This document shows positions 34,512 through 45,939 of a stretch of 64,000 bases of DNA, in pieces. The stretch is from positions 6,924,727-6,988,726 of the forward strand of contig NW_024737068.1 of NCBI RefSeq assembly GCF_018991925.1, read 5' to 3'. The number at the start of each line of letters is the position of its first letter. Position 1 is the first letter of the stretch. Position numbers and translations under genes: made by a program. Source of the stretch: Homarus americanus (lineage: Eukaryota; Arthropoda; Malacostraca; Decapoda; Nephropidae). The notes under the pieces are model-generated. The model had not been told where the DNA came from. It searched no databases and saw only the letters and a program-made list of their open reading frames with translations.

Positions 34512-35646
34512 ACATCCTTGACCACCTCCCTTGGCCATGTTCGGCCCCACTTCTCAATTCCCTCTCCCCAACCCATCCTCACCACCGGGATATCTACATA
34601 ATCAAAAGTGACAATTTCGTTTCGGAAAGAAGTGGGATTAGTGTTGAACATTGATGAACAGTGTTTAAGACAGTGAATTCAGCACTAGACAGTACCGGTG
34701 AGAGCCGTGACTCACCAGTGGGATAAGCACCCCTGAGAACTGACCACCATCTTCTGACCAGGAGGTGCTAATCCGTCCACCCTGGGAACAACAGTGGGTC
34801 GGCTTCACACCTGAATGGGAGATAACACAACACCACCAATCAGAGTGATGTACTGTGACACCACCCCACACCACCCGGTGCCTCCATGTCCACGTGAGGT
34901 CCCTCATGTTAACACCTACGGACGAGTTACTACACCACGTGAACACCACACCACCCGGTGCCTCCATGACCACGTGAGGTCCTTCATGTTAACACCTACG
35001 GACGAGTTACTGCACCACGTGAACACCACACCACCCGGTGTCCCCATGACCACGTGAGGTCATTCATGTTAACACCTACGGACGAGTTACTGCAACACGT
35101 GAACATCACACCACCCGGTGTCCCCATGACCACGTGAGGTCCTTCATGTTAGCACCTACGGACGAGTTACTACAACACGTGAACATCACACCACCCGGTG
35201 TCCCCATGACCACGTGAGGTCCTTCATATCAACTTCTGAGGACGAGTCACTGCACCACGTGAACACCACACCACCCGGTGTCCCCATGACCACGTGAGAT
35301 CCTTCATAACAACACTCGAGGACGAGTCACTACACCACGTGAACACCACACCACCCAATGTCTCCATGACCACGTGAGGTCCTTCATATTAACACCCGAG
35401 GACGAGTTACTACACCACGTGAACACCACACCACCTGGTGTCTCCATGACCAGCCCAGGCCCGGGCCATCAACTGTAAACTATAATAATTTGTATATTCA
35501 ATTACTGTTCCTTCTCCTTTCAGTAATGAAAGCTTTTGTTAAACGACCCACCCACCCCCATGTCTTTGTATGTAATAAGTCATTTTTGTCCATTCTATAT
35601 TATCAGCCGTCGGGCTGCAGAACTTTTTCAATAAACCGTTAATTAA

Positions 35647-35698
<52 letters not shown>
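34511..35698 (+). mobile_element. Minisatellite-bearing interspersed repeat, copy B
   Basis: Begins TACATCCTTGACCACC directly after a CA run, like copy C. It shares diverged 5' segments with C (GTTGAACATTGATGAACAGT and a GCTAATCCGTC block). The internal array differs: 80-bp units instead of 45-bp. The 3' part matches A and C (GGGCTGCAGAACTTTTTCAA, AATAAA, CCGTTAATTA) and ends in an ATT run at about 35647-35698. Copy B is therefore a divergent subfamily with a replaced or rearranged core. No protein-coding capacity was recognised. Confidence 0.75.
34860..35460 (+). repeat. 80-bp minisatellite inside copy B, about 7 units
   Basis: Units recur at 80-bp spacing (GACGAGTTAC at 34921, 35001 and 35081). 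Each holds two CACGTG palindromes, in CCACGTGAGGTCC and CCACGTGAACA contexts, plus CACACCACCCGGTG. Since 80 is not a multiple of three, no long peptide repeat is maintained. Confidence 0.95.
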
Positions 35699-36099
35699 TA
35701 CACTACCTCACAAAAGCAATTCCTTCCCTAAGAAACACAAACAACACCTGATAATCCTACATCTTTAATCAATTATTAATTAACACGCCTGTGTAACATT
35801 TCCCCCTACAACCAACAGACACATACATATTTGGACTCCTTACCTGTCTTATCTGTGCTGATAGAGAGATTCGGTCATTGCCTTTTGACTTCCAGGTTAA
35901 AGAAGAAAAAATGGACCTATGATGAGCGTCTTTTCCAGCAAATAGCCGATTGTTACCTGGAATTCCTATTGTTGTCTTCCAGGAGGCGTCAAGACGTTTC
36001 CCAAAGACGTGTGACTTGCAGGACCCGCTGATGGCATTGAGACGCCGTGACGTAGGCAAATAGTGAGTGTGTGTCGGTATTCATAGTGAAAAGGGCATC

Positions 36100-37475
36100 G
36101 CCTTCCCTCCTTCCTTCCCTCCCTCCCCCCCTCCCCATTTACCTGTCTGCTTACCCATCTACTTGCCTTATTCCCTTACCCTCACGCCCCTAGCTTCATC
36201 TTTCTTCCCCTCCCCTTCCCTAGCTTCATATTCCTTCCCCTACCCTCCCCTAGCTTCATATTCCTTCCCCTACCCTCCCCTAGTTTCATGTTCCTTCCCC
36301 TACCCTCCTTTAGCTTCACCTTCCCTCCCTAGCTTCATCTTCCTTCCCCTTCCTCCCCCTAGCTTCATATTCCTTCCCCTACTGTCCCCTAGCTTTCTCT
36401 TCCTTCCCCTTCCCTCCCCTAGCTTCATCTTCCTTCCCCTACCCTCCCCTAGCTTCATCCTTCCCTACTGTCCCCTTAGCTTTCTTTCCTTCCCCTACCC
36501 TCCCCTAACCTCCTTCCTTCCCCTACCCTCCCCTAACCTCACCTTCCTTCCCCTACCTTCCCTAACCTCACCTTCTTTCCCTCCCCCAACCTCCACCTTC
36601 CCCTCCCCTACCCCTCCCCCTAACCTCACCTTCCTTCTTCTACCTTCCCTAACCTCACCTTTCCCCTACCCTCCCCCAACCTCACCTTCCCTCCCCTACC
36701 TCCCCTAACCTCACCTTCTTCTTCTACCTTCCCCTGCCCCTACCAACCTCACCTTCCCCCCTACCCTCCCCTAACCTCCTACCTTCTCCTAACCTCACCT
36801 TCTTTCCCCTACCCTCCCTAACCTCACCTTCCCTCCCCTACCCTCCCTACCTCACCCTTGCCCTACCTCCCCCTAACCTCACCTTCCTTCCCCAACCTCA
36901 CCTTCCTTCCCCTACCCTCCCTAACCTCACCTTCCTTCCCCCCCCTCCCCCAACCTCACCTTCCCTCCCCTACCCTCCCCTAACCTCACCTTCCTTCTTC
37001 TACCTTCCCCTAACCTCACCTTCTTTCCCCTACCCCCAACCTCACCTTCCTCCCCTACCCTCCCTAACCTCACTTTCCTTCCCTACTCTCCCCTAACCTC
37101 CCTTCCTTCCCCTACCCTCCCCTAACCTCTTCCTTTCCCCTACCCTCCCCTAACCTCACCTTCCTTTCTACCTCCCCTAACCTCACCTTCCTTCCCTACC
37201 TCCTTCCCTACCCTCCCCTAACCTCACCTTCCTTTCCCTACCCTCCCCTAACCTCACCTTCCTTTCCCTACCCTCCCCTAACCCCAAACCTCCCTTCCTT
37301 CCCTACCCCCTAACCTCCTTCCTTTCCTTACCCTCCTAACCTCCCTTCCTTCCCCTTCTTCCTTCCCCCCTCCCCTAACCTCACCTTCCTTCCCCTACCT
37401 TCCCCTAACCCCACCTTCCTTCCCCTACCCTCCCCCAACCTCTAACCTCACCTTCTTTCCCTTAACCTCACGCCT
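36100..37475 (+). repeat. Pyrimidine-rich minisatellite (CCTAACCTCACCTTCC core)
   Basis: About 1.4 kb of irregular 20-30 bp units combining CCTAACCTCACC, TTCCTTCCCC and TACCCTCCC, with very few G. The first part uses TAGCTTCATCTTCC variants. On the - strand the units read GGTTAGGGGAGGGTAGGGG, resembling telomere-type G-rich repeats. Confidence 0.95.
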
Positions 37476-37908
37476 CTACCATTCGCTCCCTGACTCTAAC
37501 TCTTCCAACCCCTCCAAACTTTTATGAGTTATGACGCCCCCACCTGTAGTAGTAATAAGGGGAGGATGGAGGCCATTAATAAAAAAAAGCATTAGTAGTA
37601 GTAGTAGTAGTAAAATGATAATGATAACAATAATCTTTATTTTGGAAATGTGATTCATAATTATTTAGTAAAAATAGATCAATCAAATGAGAAATGTTAA
37701 TAAATGTTAGGGCAACATGTACAGTATAGCGAAGTACGGGTTTGTGTAATTGGTATAATATTATTTACCATTATTTGAAAATCGTATAATTATAAAATAA
37801 ATCATGGGTACCAACTGTAGTTTATACAAGATCGCTTTACTGTAGTCCATCAGTCAGGTGACATCCTTCGGTTTGAGGGTTGGCGACCACGACCCTCCAC
37901 TACGTAGT

Positions 37909-38150
37909 CTCGTTCAAGATTCTTCGAACACTGCTGGAGACAGCTGGCAAGTCAAGGCCGTTTGTTATAGTACGTAGTAAAAATTATGAATAAATGTAAA
38001 AGTGATCTGTGATTGGTTACTTAGTTCCCCGTTGCTTAATTTAATGGTTGGGCTTTGTTGTTTCGTATTATATTATACTACGTACTATAGTAAACAAACG
38101 GCCTTGAGTTGCCAGCTGTCTCCAGCAGTGTTCGAAGAATCTTGAACGAG
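37909..38150. repeat. 242-bp foldback: 71/75-bp inverted repeats with 96-bp loop
   Basis: The left arm (37909-37979) and right arm (38076-38150) are near-perfect reverse complements. They differ by a 4-base insertion in the right arm and about one substitution. The arms begin CTCGTTCAAGATTC. This is a MITE-like foldback structure. No clear target-site duplication was seen, and no coding sequence lies in the loop. Confidence 0.9.
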
Positions 38151-38154
38151 GCTG

Positions 38155-39370
38155 TACGTTCATGGGATGTTTTCACCAATTCTTCCGGATGTTGTATTTC
38201 TGTGGAAGTCTTAGCTTTTAAAGTCATTCATCCATCCCAGTCCCTGTCTACGCATTAATGTCTACCATCATCTCCTCATTACTGGTGGATAAACTACCAA
38301 GGTACCCCACATGAAGCAGAATGGTACGGTAAGAGGTGTACACATTCATGGTAAGGTGTGTGTGTGTGTGTGTGTGTGTAGTACATTTTTGTCTTTCATA
38401 TAAATAGAAATAAGTATTAATTTTGGGCAACAATTAACACCTTTGCAGAAGATAAGTTAGTGCGGGATGGTTGCTGTGCGTCTCAGGTTATCGTTGGATC
38501 TGCGAGCCGCTGACCTTTAGCAGAAAATGTGCCGAGAAAAACACTATGTGGCAACTTTTCATCACTCATAATGAATTGCTGCAAATGTTTTTCGTGTTGT
38601 TTTTGGTTGTGGCGGGCATGTCTCCCTGTTACAACGACGAGAGTAAAGTAGTAGTAATAAATATGGAAAGAGTAACAGAGAGGAGAGTAAAAGAGAGTGT
38701 GATTTATTCTGGGGAGCTGTGGGGTCGGCGTCAACTAGCGCGGTCTTCCTGGAAACACTAATAACATCAGCGGCTCGAGCAGTGATGCCAGACACCGGAG
38801 ACCTTGGAACCCTTATACCGCACCTCTTTGGCACGCAATAGTTGCCACACACACACACGACAATATCTGAGTTCGTTACTTCAGTTTGTCTTTTTTTAAT
38901 ATTATAGAGCAGGTCATCATTATTTTCTCGCAATATTTGTATAATAATTGTGCATGTTTCACTCCGGTGTGGCAACCACTTTTAGAGCAAACTGGCTCCT
39001 GGGTGACGCGTCTACGTAGGTGGCTGGAAATTTTCCCTTGTTCGACTCAATCATGGAACTGGTGAGGTGGTGAGTGCCGTCTCTCCCACGCTACATGTTA
39101 TATTTTATGCTCCGGCTTGTACCAGGTCCTGAGTCTTATAAAAGAGTTAACAAGCAGTTTCTTACACTCAGGCCACCAGGTGCACAGCCATACCTGCTGC
39201 GTCATGCGTATGTCATAAATTTTGAGGAGAAAGATTTACTCCACTCCGGTTTTCTCAAGGTTATTGGGTAAAAAATTCAATTTGAAAGGAACAATGACCT
39301 GAGTTCACACCCACTCATGACGAGACACTAGAACGAGTAAATACTGCAATCCACACCACCTGATCACCAC
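38155..39370. other. Unique-looking sequence, no gene recognised
   Basis: Contains a GT run at about 38357-38380. Frames at 38471-38761 (+) and 39074-39271 (+) are open for 96 and 65 codons but match no family I know, and I saw no supporting gene structure. Confidence 0.55.
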
Positions 39371-40550
39371 TTGTTTGTTGCTGAATGTTCAAATTCAAAC
39401 ATTTATTGATATATACATCAAAAGGAGCTGGTTAGCATGCCAACTAGCCCGCCCAAAACTACTCTTAACAAGAGTTCTTTAATATTGGCGTGAGATAACC
39501 ATCACCACGCCTAATAAGCTTTAGAGTAGAAATGACAGTCAACTCCCTAATTCTGTGTATTATGCTCGGGTCATTTAGCTCCTTCCTCGTAATATATATT
39601 CTTGTTGTCCTTGGACAACCAAGCACAATCTCATTGGTTCATTCTGAATGGGCTCTAATGGCCTAAGATCTTTTCCTGAGTAAAAAGCTGGAACTGGAGC
39701 TGAATAATCAATGATGTTCCTAACTGTACTTAAGTACATAGATCTTAAAACTGGTATACCAACACCATTTCCTCTATTTGACAAAACTTTCAGAGGTTTT
39801 AGCCGAGCTGTACATATAGTTTTTGCATATGTAATTTGATCCTTAACATTATTATTTATACTCACAAACATTCCCAGATATTTGTAACTGGATACTTTTT
39901 GCAATTTTATTCCATTTAGCCAAAATTATTTTCCATTTACTGCCCTTGACTGAAATTTGGTTTTATTTTCATTAATGACCAGTCCCAAAGAGACACCGAG
40001 ATACTGCAGCTGATCAATGACTCGAGATATATCTTCCTCATTCTTACATTGGATCAGAATGTCATCAGCATAAATGATTACTTGGGACTCGCCTTGGAAT
40101 TTGTAACTAGCTATTCTATCCATAACAATATTATAAAGCATAGGGCTAAGAACGCCACCTTGTGGGGTACCCAACCCTAGACTTTTTTCTTCCGATTCAT
40201 GACCTTGAAACCAGACACTCGCTTTCCTGTTAGTTAAGTAATCTGTAATCCACATCAATAATTTCCCTTTTATACCTTTACTTACAAGACTTTCTAAGAT
40301 CACTTCCTTTCTTGCCTTATCAAAGGCACTTTTAAGCTCTACAAACAGTCTACAGTTGACATTAGCATTACTAAGACATTTAATCACACAATCTGTAGTG
40401 TTTTTACCCTTTAAAAATCCAAACAAATTACTAGACAAGAAACCATCAATTTTATACAATAATCTATTTAATACCATTCGCTCCATCATTTTAGATAGAC
40501 ATGATGTTAAGGATGTGGGTCTATAATCATTATCGCCCTTAGGCACAGGA

Positions 40551-40837
40551 GGGAATGGGACAACTGGCCGCCGCCATCTGGCCGCAGCTCAACTGGCCGC
40601 GGGAAACTCGCCGCGGCCGACTGGCCGCCGCGGACTGGGGGTAAACTGCAAACGCCTATTTTTGCGCTCTCAAAGGTTAGGTTAGGTTAGGTTAGGTTAG
40701 GTTAGGTTAGGTTAGGTTAGGTTAGGTTAGGTTAGGTTGTTAACAAAAAGTTCCATATGGCGGCCAATCGGCCGCGGCGAGTTTCCCGCGGCCAGTTGGG
40801 CTGCGGCCATATGGCGGCGGCCAGTTGTCCTAGACCC
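40551..40837. mobile_element. 287-bp foldback element with (TTAGG)n core, 9-bp TSD
   Basis: Flanked by identical GGCACAGGA at 40542-40550 and 40838-40846. Inverted repeats of roughly 80 bp start GGGAATGGGACAACTGGCC on the left and GGGTCTAGGACAACTGGCC on the right (reverse complement). Both are GC-rich with repeated ACTGGCCGC motifs. The centre is a TTAGG array at 40675-40738. Inserted length plus one target copy (296 bp) equals exactly the frame offset between the two LINE RT halves, confirming the borders. A 9-bp duplication is typical of Mutator-like elements, so MULE affiliation is a fair inference. No coding capacity. Confidence 0.88.
40675..40738 (+). repeat. (TTAGG)n array, about 12-13 units
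   Basis: A perfect GGTTA/TTAGG run in the middle of the foldback element. The unit matches the arthropod telomere repeat. Confidence 0.97.
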
Positions 40838-42255
40838 GGCACAGGAACAATGAGTGCCATTTTCCATTTCACTGGCAGTCTTCCATTTTCATATGACAAA
40901 TTAAAGAGATCTAGAATTGGGTTGTCCTCCATACTTATAGGAAAATTCATAACATCATAGGTTAGACCATCCCTGCCAGGAGCACTAGACTTCCCTTTCT
41001 TTACAGCATTCAGAATTTCATCCTTAATAAAAGGAACACAGGTTTCCTCACTTACAGAACTTTGGATATTCACCAACCTTCGCCTCATAGATCTTGAATT
41101 CCTCAAGCAAATCTGAACATTACTTGGGAGACACTAATAACTAGATGCGTACGCCCACTTATTCATTAGTTCATTAGCTTTGGCGTTTGGATTGGGATGA
41201 ACATTAAATTTCTTCTTGACTCCTCTTACCTTATTCACACCATCCCAAACCTGATTCAAAGATTTTGATTGAGCGATCTCTCTCAAAAAACCACTCCAAT
41301 ACATACTTCTTCTGGCTTTCTGATTTACCTCTGTTGTACACCCTGCCACATCAATCAGAGTTTCCCGGTTTTTTTTTTCATTTCTAGGATCTTTACTCCA
41401 CTTACTATGATATTTCCTCAGTATCTTATTCCACACATTTAACTTGGCTTATTCAAAATGGAATCAATCACTCCTAACAAATCATCATAAAAAATGTTTT
41501 CATCTTTAATTCCAAGCTTTTTGTACTCTTTATACCACTCGCCGACTTCTGCTACAAATTCACTAGGTTGGCCTACTGTTATTGTATACCTTTTCCTATT
41601 GTTAACATAAAAGATTTTGTTCAAATGAAGCTTCACTTTAATTGCAAAGTGATCACTCAAAAGCGTATCCACAATATCCTAATTTGCATCCGCATCTAAC
41701 ATATTAAAAAAGTCTTGCATAATCAAGTCTACCCCCTTTAACATGTGTCGGCTCACCAGCTCGAAGGACCTTAGCATCTTCTATAGCGTCTAAGATATTT
41801 TTCAGAACCATTCCATTGTGATTTTGAGAACCTCTACTGCCAAGATTGTTATGCCTAGCGTTCAAATCACCAATTAGTAAACAATCATCAGCAAAAATAA
41901 TGTGCGGCAGATCATCAACTGTTAATGAATCAGCATGCACATAAGCATTAATAATGAACAGTGTGGCATCTTGAAGCGTAATACTAACACACAAATACTC
42001 GGTACCGTTTATTTTTAGAGCGGAATGAAAAGATGCTGGAATATCATCTTTGATATAAGTCGTCAAACCTCTACAATTTCCAGTCAAATCAGCTGGTAAT
42101 TCAAAACTTTGATAACCTCTTAGTTGCAAAGATATTCCGTTTGTCCCAACCTCTTGCAAAGCTATGACATCAATACTACTAAAATGACTATATGCATGAA
42201 GATCCGTTAACCTTTTTTTTTCAAACTATTAACATTCCAGGAAATTAAGCTGACA

Positions 42256-43528
42256 TTATGATCCATTAGAATAAATTTTCCCCCTCATATTCTTCACTGA
42301 AATAAGAACATTCTTTTTGACGTCGTCCCTTGGATTTTCCATATATTCCAAAACAGAGTCAAGAATGCTCGTGAGATCACCAAGCATTTCCTTGTTTACC
42401 AAATTCTCTTTAGAAACCGAACCAACTCTATTTCCTAACAGACTGTTATTACTATTTTGCTCTAGATTGCTATCCACAATAACATTATTTGATTCCATCT
42501 CTAATGTTTCATTTTCTTTTAAACTATCTTTATTACCCTCAGGACCCGGGTGACGTTTCAGAACGTCCGACAGGCGCGCCCTGGGTGACGTTCAAGAACG
42601 TCCCCCTATTTCCCCGCCATTTTTTTTTTAATATTTTTGGAAAAGTTGATTTTTTTCACGATTTAACCCCGCGGGAGGGGGTACTGCCAGCAGCACCCTA
42701 ACCCGGGGCTTAAGGGTACAACAGCAACATCACTATATGGCACATGATTCACCAAGCATTTCTTGATATCCAATACTGCTTGTTTGAGCTCATCAATCTC
42801 CTTAAGGAGTTCTACTAGACATCTCACAAAGACCTTCACTGGCGCTGAACCTTTGATTAGCGCAGTGAGCTGCCGCTTAGGTACTAGTTCTCCATCAAAT
42901 CTATTTACACGTCTCTTGGCCCAAATAAATCTATCGTCAGCCAACACATCCTCGGGGTCAAGGTAAACAGGATAATCAAAAAGAATGATGTAAAAGAATG
43001 ATCTTAGTACACTTCCCAATGGACTCCACAGTTAAATATCTACTGTAACTGCTTCCTCATCCTTCACAATCATATAAGGAATATGTTTACCTTCTTTAAA
43101 GAGCACTTGATACCCTTGATGGCGCTTAGTGAGTCTAACTGACCACTTTACCTTATCATGAAGATCCAGGCTATTATTCTTGAAGAGTTACTGTCATATA
43201 AACCATCAATGAGGTTTACAATCCTGGTACTGATCTTGGTTGAAGAATGACTCACACCATCAATTTTCTTTCTCCTATCCACCAAGTGGGAAATGTTATC
43301 TTCACTGCTTGTACCTTCTCTATTCCTCCTTTTATTCTTCTTGTTGCTATTAACAACTTTAAATGGCTCTTGTTCTTCACATTCACTGCTGCTAGACAGC
43401 CCCAAATCCGCCAACAGTCCCCCAGCAGTACCCTGGGCTACCTTGCTGTGACTGCTGTATCCACCATCCAATTCCGTCATTGTATTAAACGACCTGCTCG
43501 TTGAAGCTCTTCTGCCAGCCATGACCAT
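42256..43528 (-). pseudogene. LINE ORF1 (nucleic-acid-binding/gag-like), broken
   Basis: Begins at one of two close methionines (43528 or 43522) about 75 bases inside the element's 5' end. The first part is Ser-rich and then strongly basic (NSNKKNKRRNREG), fitting an RNA-binding LINE ORF1. After a frameshift near 43180 and a TAA near 43034, the frame continues with a segment holding DYPVYLDPEDVL, FIWAKRRVNRF and a helical, charged stretch (VELLKEIDELKQAVLDIKKC). A 181-bp insertion (42536-42716) interrupts it. The last part is acidic/polar and stops at 42256. I do not recognise an RRM or zinc knuckle with confidence; the assignment rests on position and composition. Confidence 0.65.
42536..42716. 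mobile_element. Putative 181-bp TIR element inside LINE ORF1
   Basis: The ends CCCTCAGGACCCGGGT and (reverse complement) CCCTTAAGCCCCGGGT match at 13 of 16 positions, and each is bordered by TA. The inserted DNA is GC-rich at its ends, unlike the AT-rich LINE around it, and interrupts ORF1. The left half carries two near-palindromes, GACGTTTCAGAACGTC and GACGTTCAAGAACGTC. The TA border would fit a Tc1/mariner-type MITE, but CCCT termini also recall piggyBac elements, whose TTAA target is not seen. The border is less certain than for the 287-bp element. Confidence 0.55.
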
Positions 43529-43616
43529 ACGTATCCAGCCAGGGAGGTGTACTGTAGGAGAAAGACCTGCACGTCTGACCAGTACGGCCAGCGTTCCAGA
43601 ATTGTTGCTGAATGTT

Positions 43617-44030
43617 ACCGAACATTCATACTGAACATTCCTCAATCATTATTGCATAACCTGAAGATTATTGCTAATTGCACCTAAACATTAAACACCC
43701 CAATGTTTCCTCAGGAGGCTAAGTTAGGTTAGGTTAGGGTAACATTCGGATAAATAAACTGAATATTTCACCTGACAAAATCATTCTCTAATCAAACAGA
43801 ATCACACCGAATATCAGAAAATCCCAATGAAAAGAAAACGCCGACCTCAATAATATGTGTAAACTTAAATTAACCAATTACTCTAACCTCCGCAGCGTGT
43901 TATTGTGGTGGTGAGATTGTCTTCCTTTTTCCACGGAGTAATTATTTCATGGTGCGATTCCCTGTGGTATGATTTGGTCGTCTAAGGTTACCGTGTCGTG
44001 GAACAGAGAACGGGTCTAAATCATTTTGCC

Positions 44031-44082
<52 letters not shown>

Positions 44083-44870
44083 TTTAGGTCGTAATACATT
44101 TTCTTTTTGAATGAAATAATACAATAACTTTTCCTAATGTTAAATTTTTCGGCAATAAACATTAACTTTGCCAAAATGTTTTCTTTTATGGAAGTAAACA
44201 TTAAACTTGTCGTATTTTCTTTTTAATCGAAATAAACATCAAAATTCTCATATTCTTTCATTTCATGTAAGTAAAAGTTAGTAAACATTAAATTCCACCA
44301 GCTTCTCATGTCCCTCTAATTATCCGACTGCTACTTTCATACGCCGGCGACTCCAAGATTATCAGAATTAGAACTCTGCAAATGAACTTTAATGAACTTT
44401 TAGAACATCGATGTTTATGGTGGAGTAAAACTGGCATTATTGTAACCGAACCAGTCATGGAGTGTGGCCAGGCGCTAATCTAACTCAACTCAGTTAACAT
44501 GATGGATATGACAGCTCCAAGCATCGTGAAGTGAAGCCTAAAGATTATGGACGATTTTTTTGTGTGAGTTGTTGAATATCAAGTGATTTGTTGGTATGTG
44601 GTCATTGATTGTGTTTAGTGATTGATGAAGGCAGTAGAGATTATACTTCGAAAATGGCAGTGGGAGGAGTGGTGGTCGTGTAGCAATCTAGCGGAGGATA
44701 TAGGAAGCTCGTCTCAAAGGCAACATGACGGCTGATAGTGCTGCGCTTATGGAAGTTGTCAACTAATTTCACAAATTCGTAATAATTCCGTAACTTGTTT
44801 TTCTTTTTCCAATTTAAACAGGATATGATACTTCTTTATTTAGTGAGCGCTGGAGGCGAAGAGCGGTTAT
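43617..44870. other. Mixed sequence with TTAGG and (ATT)n runs, no gene recognised
   Basis: A short TTAGG run lies at about 43718-43737 and an ATT trinucleotide run at 44034-44084. The remainder is AT-rich and shows no recognisable coding potential. Confidence 0.65.
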
Positions 44871-44871
44871 A

Positions 44872-45440
44872 ATGTAATGCTGTTGGGTGCTGTTAATGCT
44901 GGTAATACTGTTGGGTCCTGTTAATGTTGTTGGGTGCTGTTAATTCTGTTGGATGTTGGTAATGCTGTTGGGTGTTGTAAATGCTGTTTGGTGTTGTTAA
45001 AGCTGTTTGGTGTTGTTAATGCTGTTGGATGTTGTAAATGCTGTTTGGTGTTGTTAATGCTGTTGGGTGCTGTTAATGCTGTTAATATTGTTGGGTCCTG
45101 TTAACGCTGCTGAATGCTGTTGGATGCTGTTAATGCTGTTGGGTATTGTTAATGCTGTTAATATTGTTGGGTCCTGTTAACGCTGCTGAATGCTGTTGAA
45201 GGCTGTTGGATGCTGTTAATGCTGTTGAGTATTGTTAATGCTGTTGGGTACTATTAATACTGTTGGATACTGTTAATGCTATTGAATGCTGTTAATGCTG
45301 TTGAATGACGTTAATGCTGTTGGGTGCTGTTAATGCTGTTAATTCTGGTAATGCTGTTGGGTGCTGTTAATTCTTTTGGGTCCTGTTAATGTTACTGGGT
45401 GCTGTTAATGCTGTTGGGTGCTGTTAATGCTGTTGACGTT
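44872..45440 (+). repeat. About 19-bp degenerate minisatellite (TGTTAATGCTGTTGGGTGC)
   Basis: About 30 units alternating GCTGTTGGGT and GCTGTTAAT halves, with many point changes and variable unit length. Confidence 0.9.
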
Positions 45441-45814
45441 GGTTAAAAAAAAAGCGTCATACTTGAACTAGAATTTTACACTGTTTTTGTTCTGTCCACC
45501 CGAGTCATGATTGATTGATTTCCCTGGAGAGAAGTGATAAGACTTGTCCAGTTAACCTCATGTTTATATGATTCAATCTTGTATGATGAAGGGGAGTCAT
45601 TATGCTGCCATGAGCCTGAGCGAGCGACGCCCTCATGTTGGGAATTAGCCTGCAGATGATGTTCAGATTTGTGTAGGATAAATATTAATACTGTGTAAGT
45701 CTATTTCATCTGTGTTCTTAGATACGTGAAATGTTTTGATATATTTCACATAGATGGATAATTTTTAACACCATGGAAAATCGTGCGGATAAATTTCGTT
45801 AGGTTCTTTCTTGC

Positions 45815-45935
45815 TCTAGGTTAGGTGAGGTTAGTGTTACATTAGGTTAGTGTTACATTAGGTTAGTGTTACATTAGGTTAGTGTTTAATTAGCTTTAGG
45901 TTAGGTTAGGTTAGCTTTAGGCTAGATTAGGTTAG
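45815..45935 (+). repeat. TTAGGTTAG-containing repeats
   Basis: Four TTAGGTTAGTGTTACA-type units followed by TTTAGGTTAGGTTAGC variants. Confidence 0.8.
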
Positions 45936-45939
45936 CATT

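Larger units (their letters stand above)
39440..42266 (-). pseudogene. LINE ORF2: apurinic-type endonuclease and reverse transcriptase, broken
   Basis: Starts at an ATG (42266) that overlaps the ORF1 stop by 11 bases, a common LINE layout. Endonuclease: VSLISWNVNSLKKK, then after a shift in a nine-T run at 42213-42221, LQEVGTNG, LLIGDLNARHNNLG, GEPTHVKGGRLDYARLF and LSDHF. A shift lies near 41706-41711, a TAG at 41681-41679, and another shift near 41440. RT: SAPGRDGLTYDVM, KWKMALIVPVP, KGDNDYRPTSLTSCLSKMME, FVELKSAFDKA, LGTPQGGVLSPMLYN, IIYADDILI, then YKYLGMFVS and RSMYLSTVRNIIDYSAP. In-frame stops lie at 41134-41136 and 39926-39928. A 287-bp foldback insertion interrupts the RT at 40551-40837. 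No RNase H domain was recognised. Confidence 0.85.
39390..43601 (-). mobile_element. Near full-length LINE with 15-bp target-site duplication
   Basis: The element is flanked by identical TTGTTGCTGAATGTT at 39375-39389 and 43602-43616. On the - strand it runs from TTCTGGAACGCTGGCCG through ORF1 and an overlapping ORF2 (endonuclease, then RT) to CAATAAATGTTTGAATTTG. The span is 4212 bp; subtracting two nested insertions leaves about 3.7 kb. The RT has GTPQGGVLSP and YADD, unlike the GVPQGSVLGP/FADD of the CR1/L2-like copies in this window, so it is a different clade (motif style of the I/R1/LOA groups; not settled). Frameshifts and stops make it inactive. Confidence 0.85.

Noticed and set aside
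35769..36059. Overlapping open frames on both strands between copy B and the pyrimidine array
   Set aside because: Short, mutually overlapping and without any recognised domain.
38471..38761. 96-codon frame with a hydrophobic stretch
   Set aside because: No signal, family motif or gene structure could be supported.
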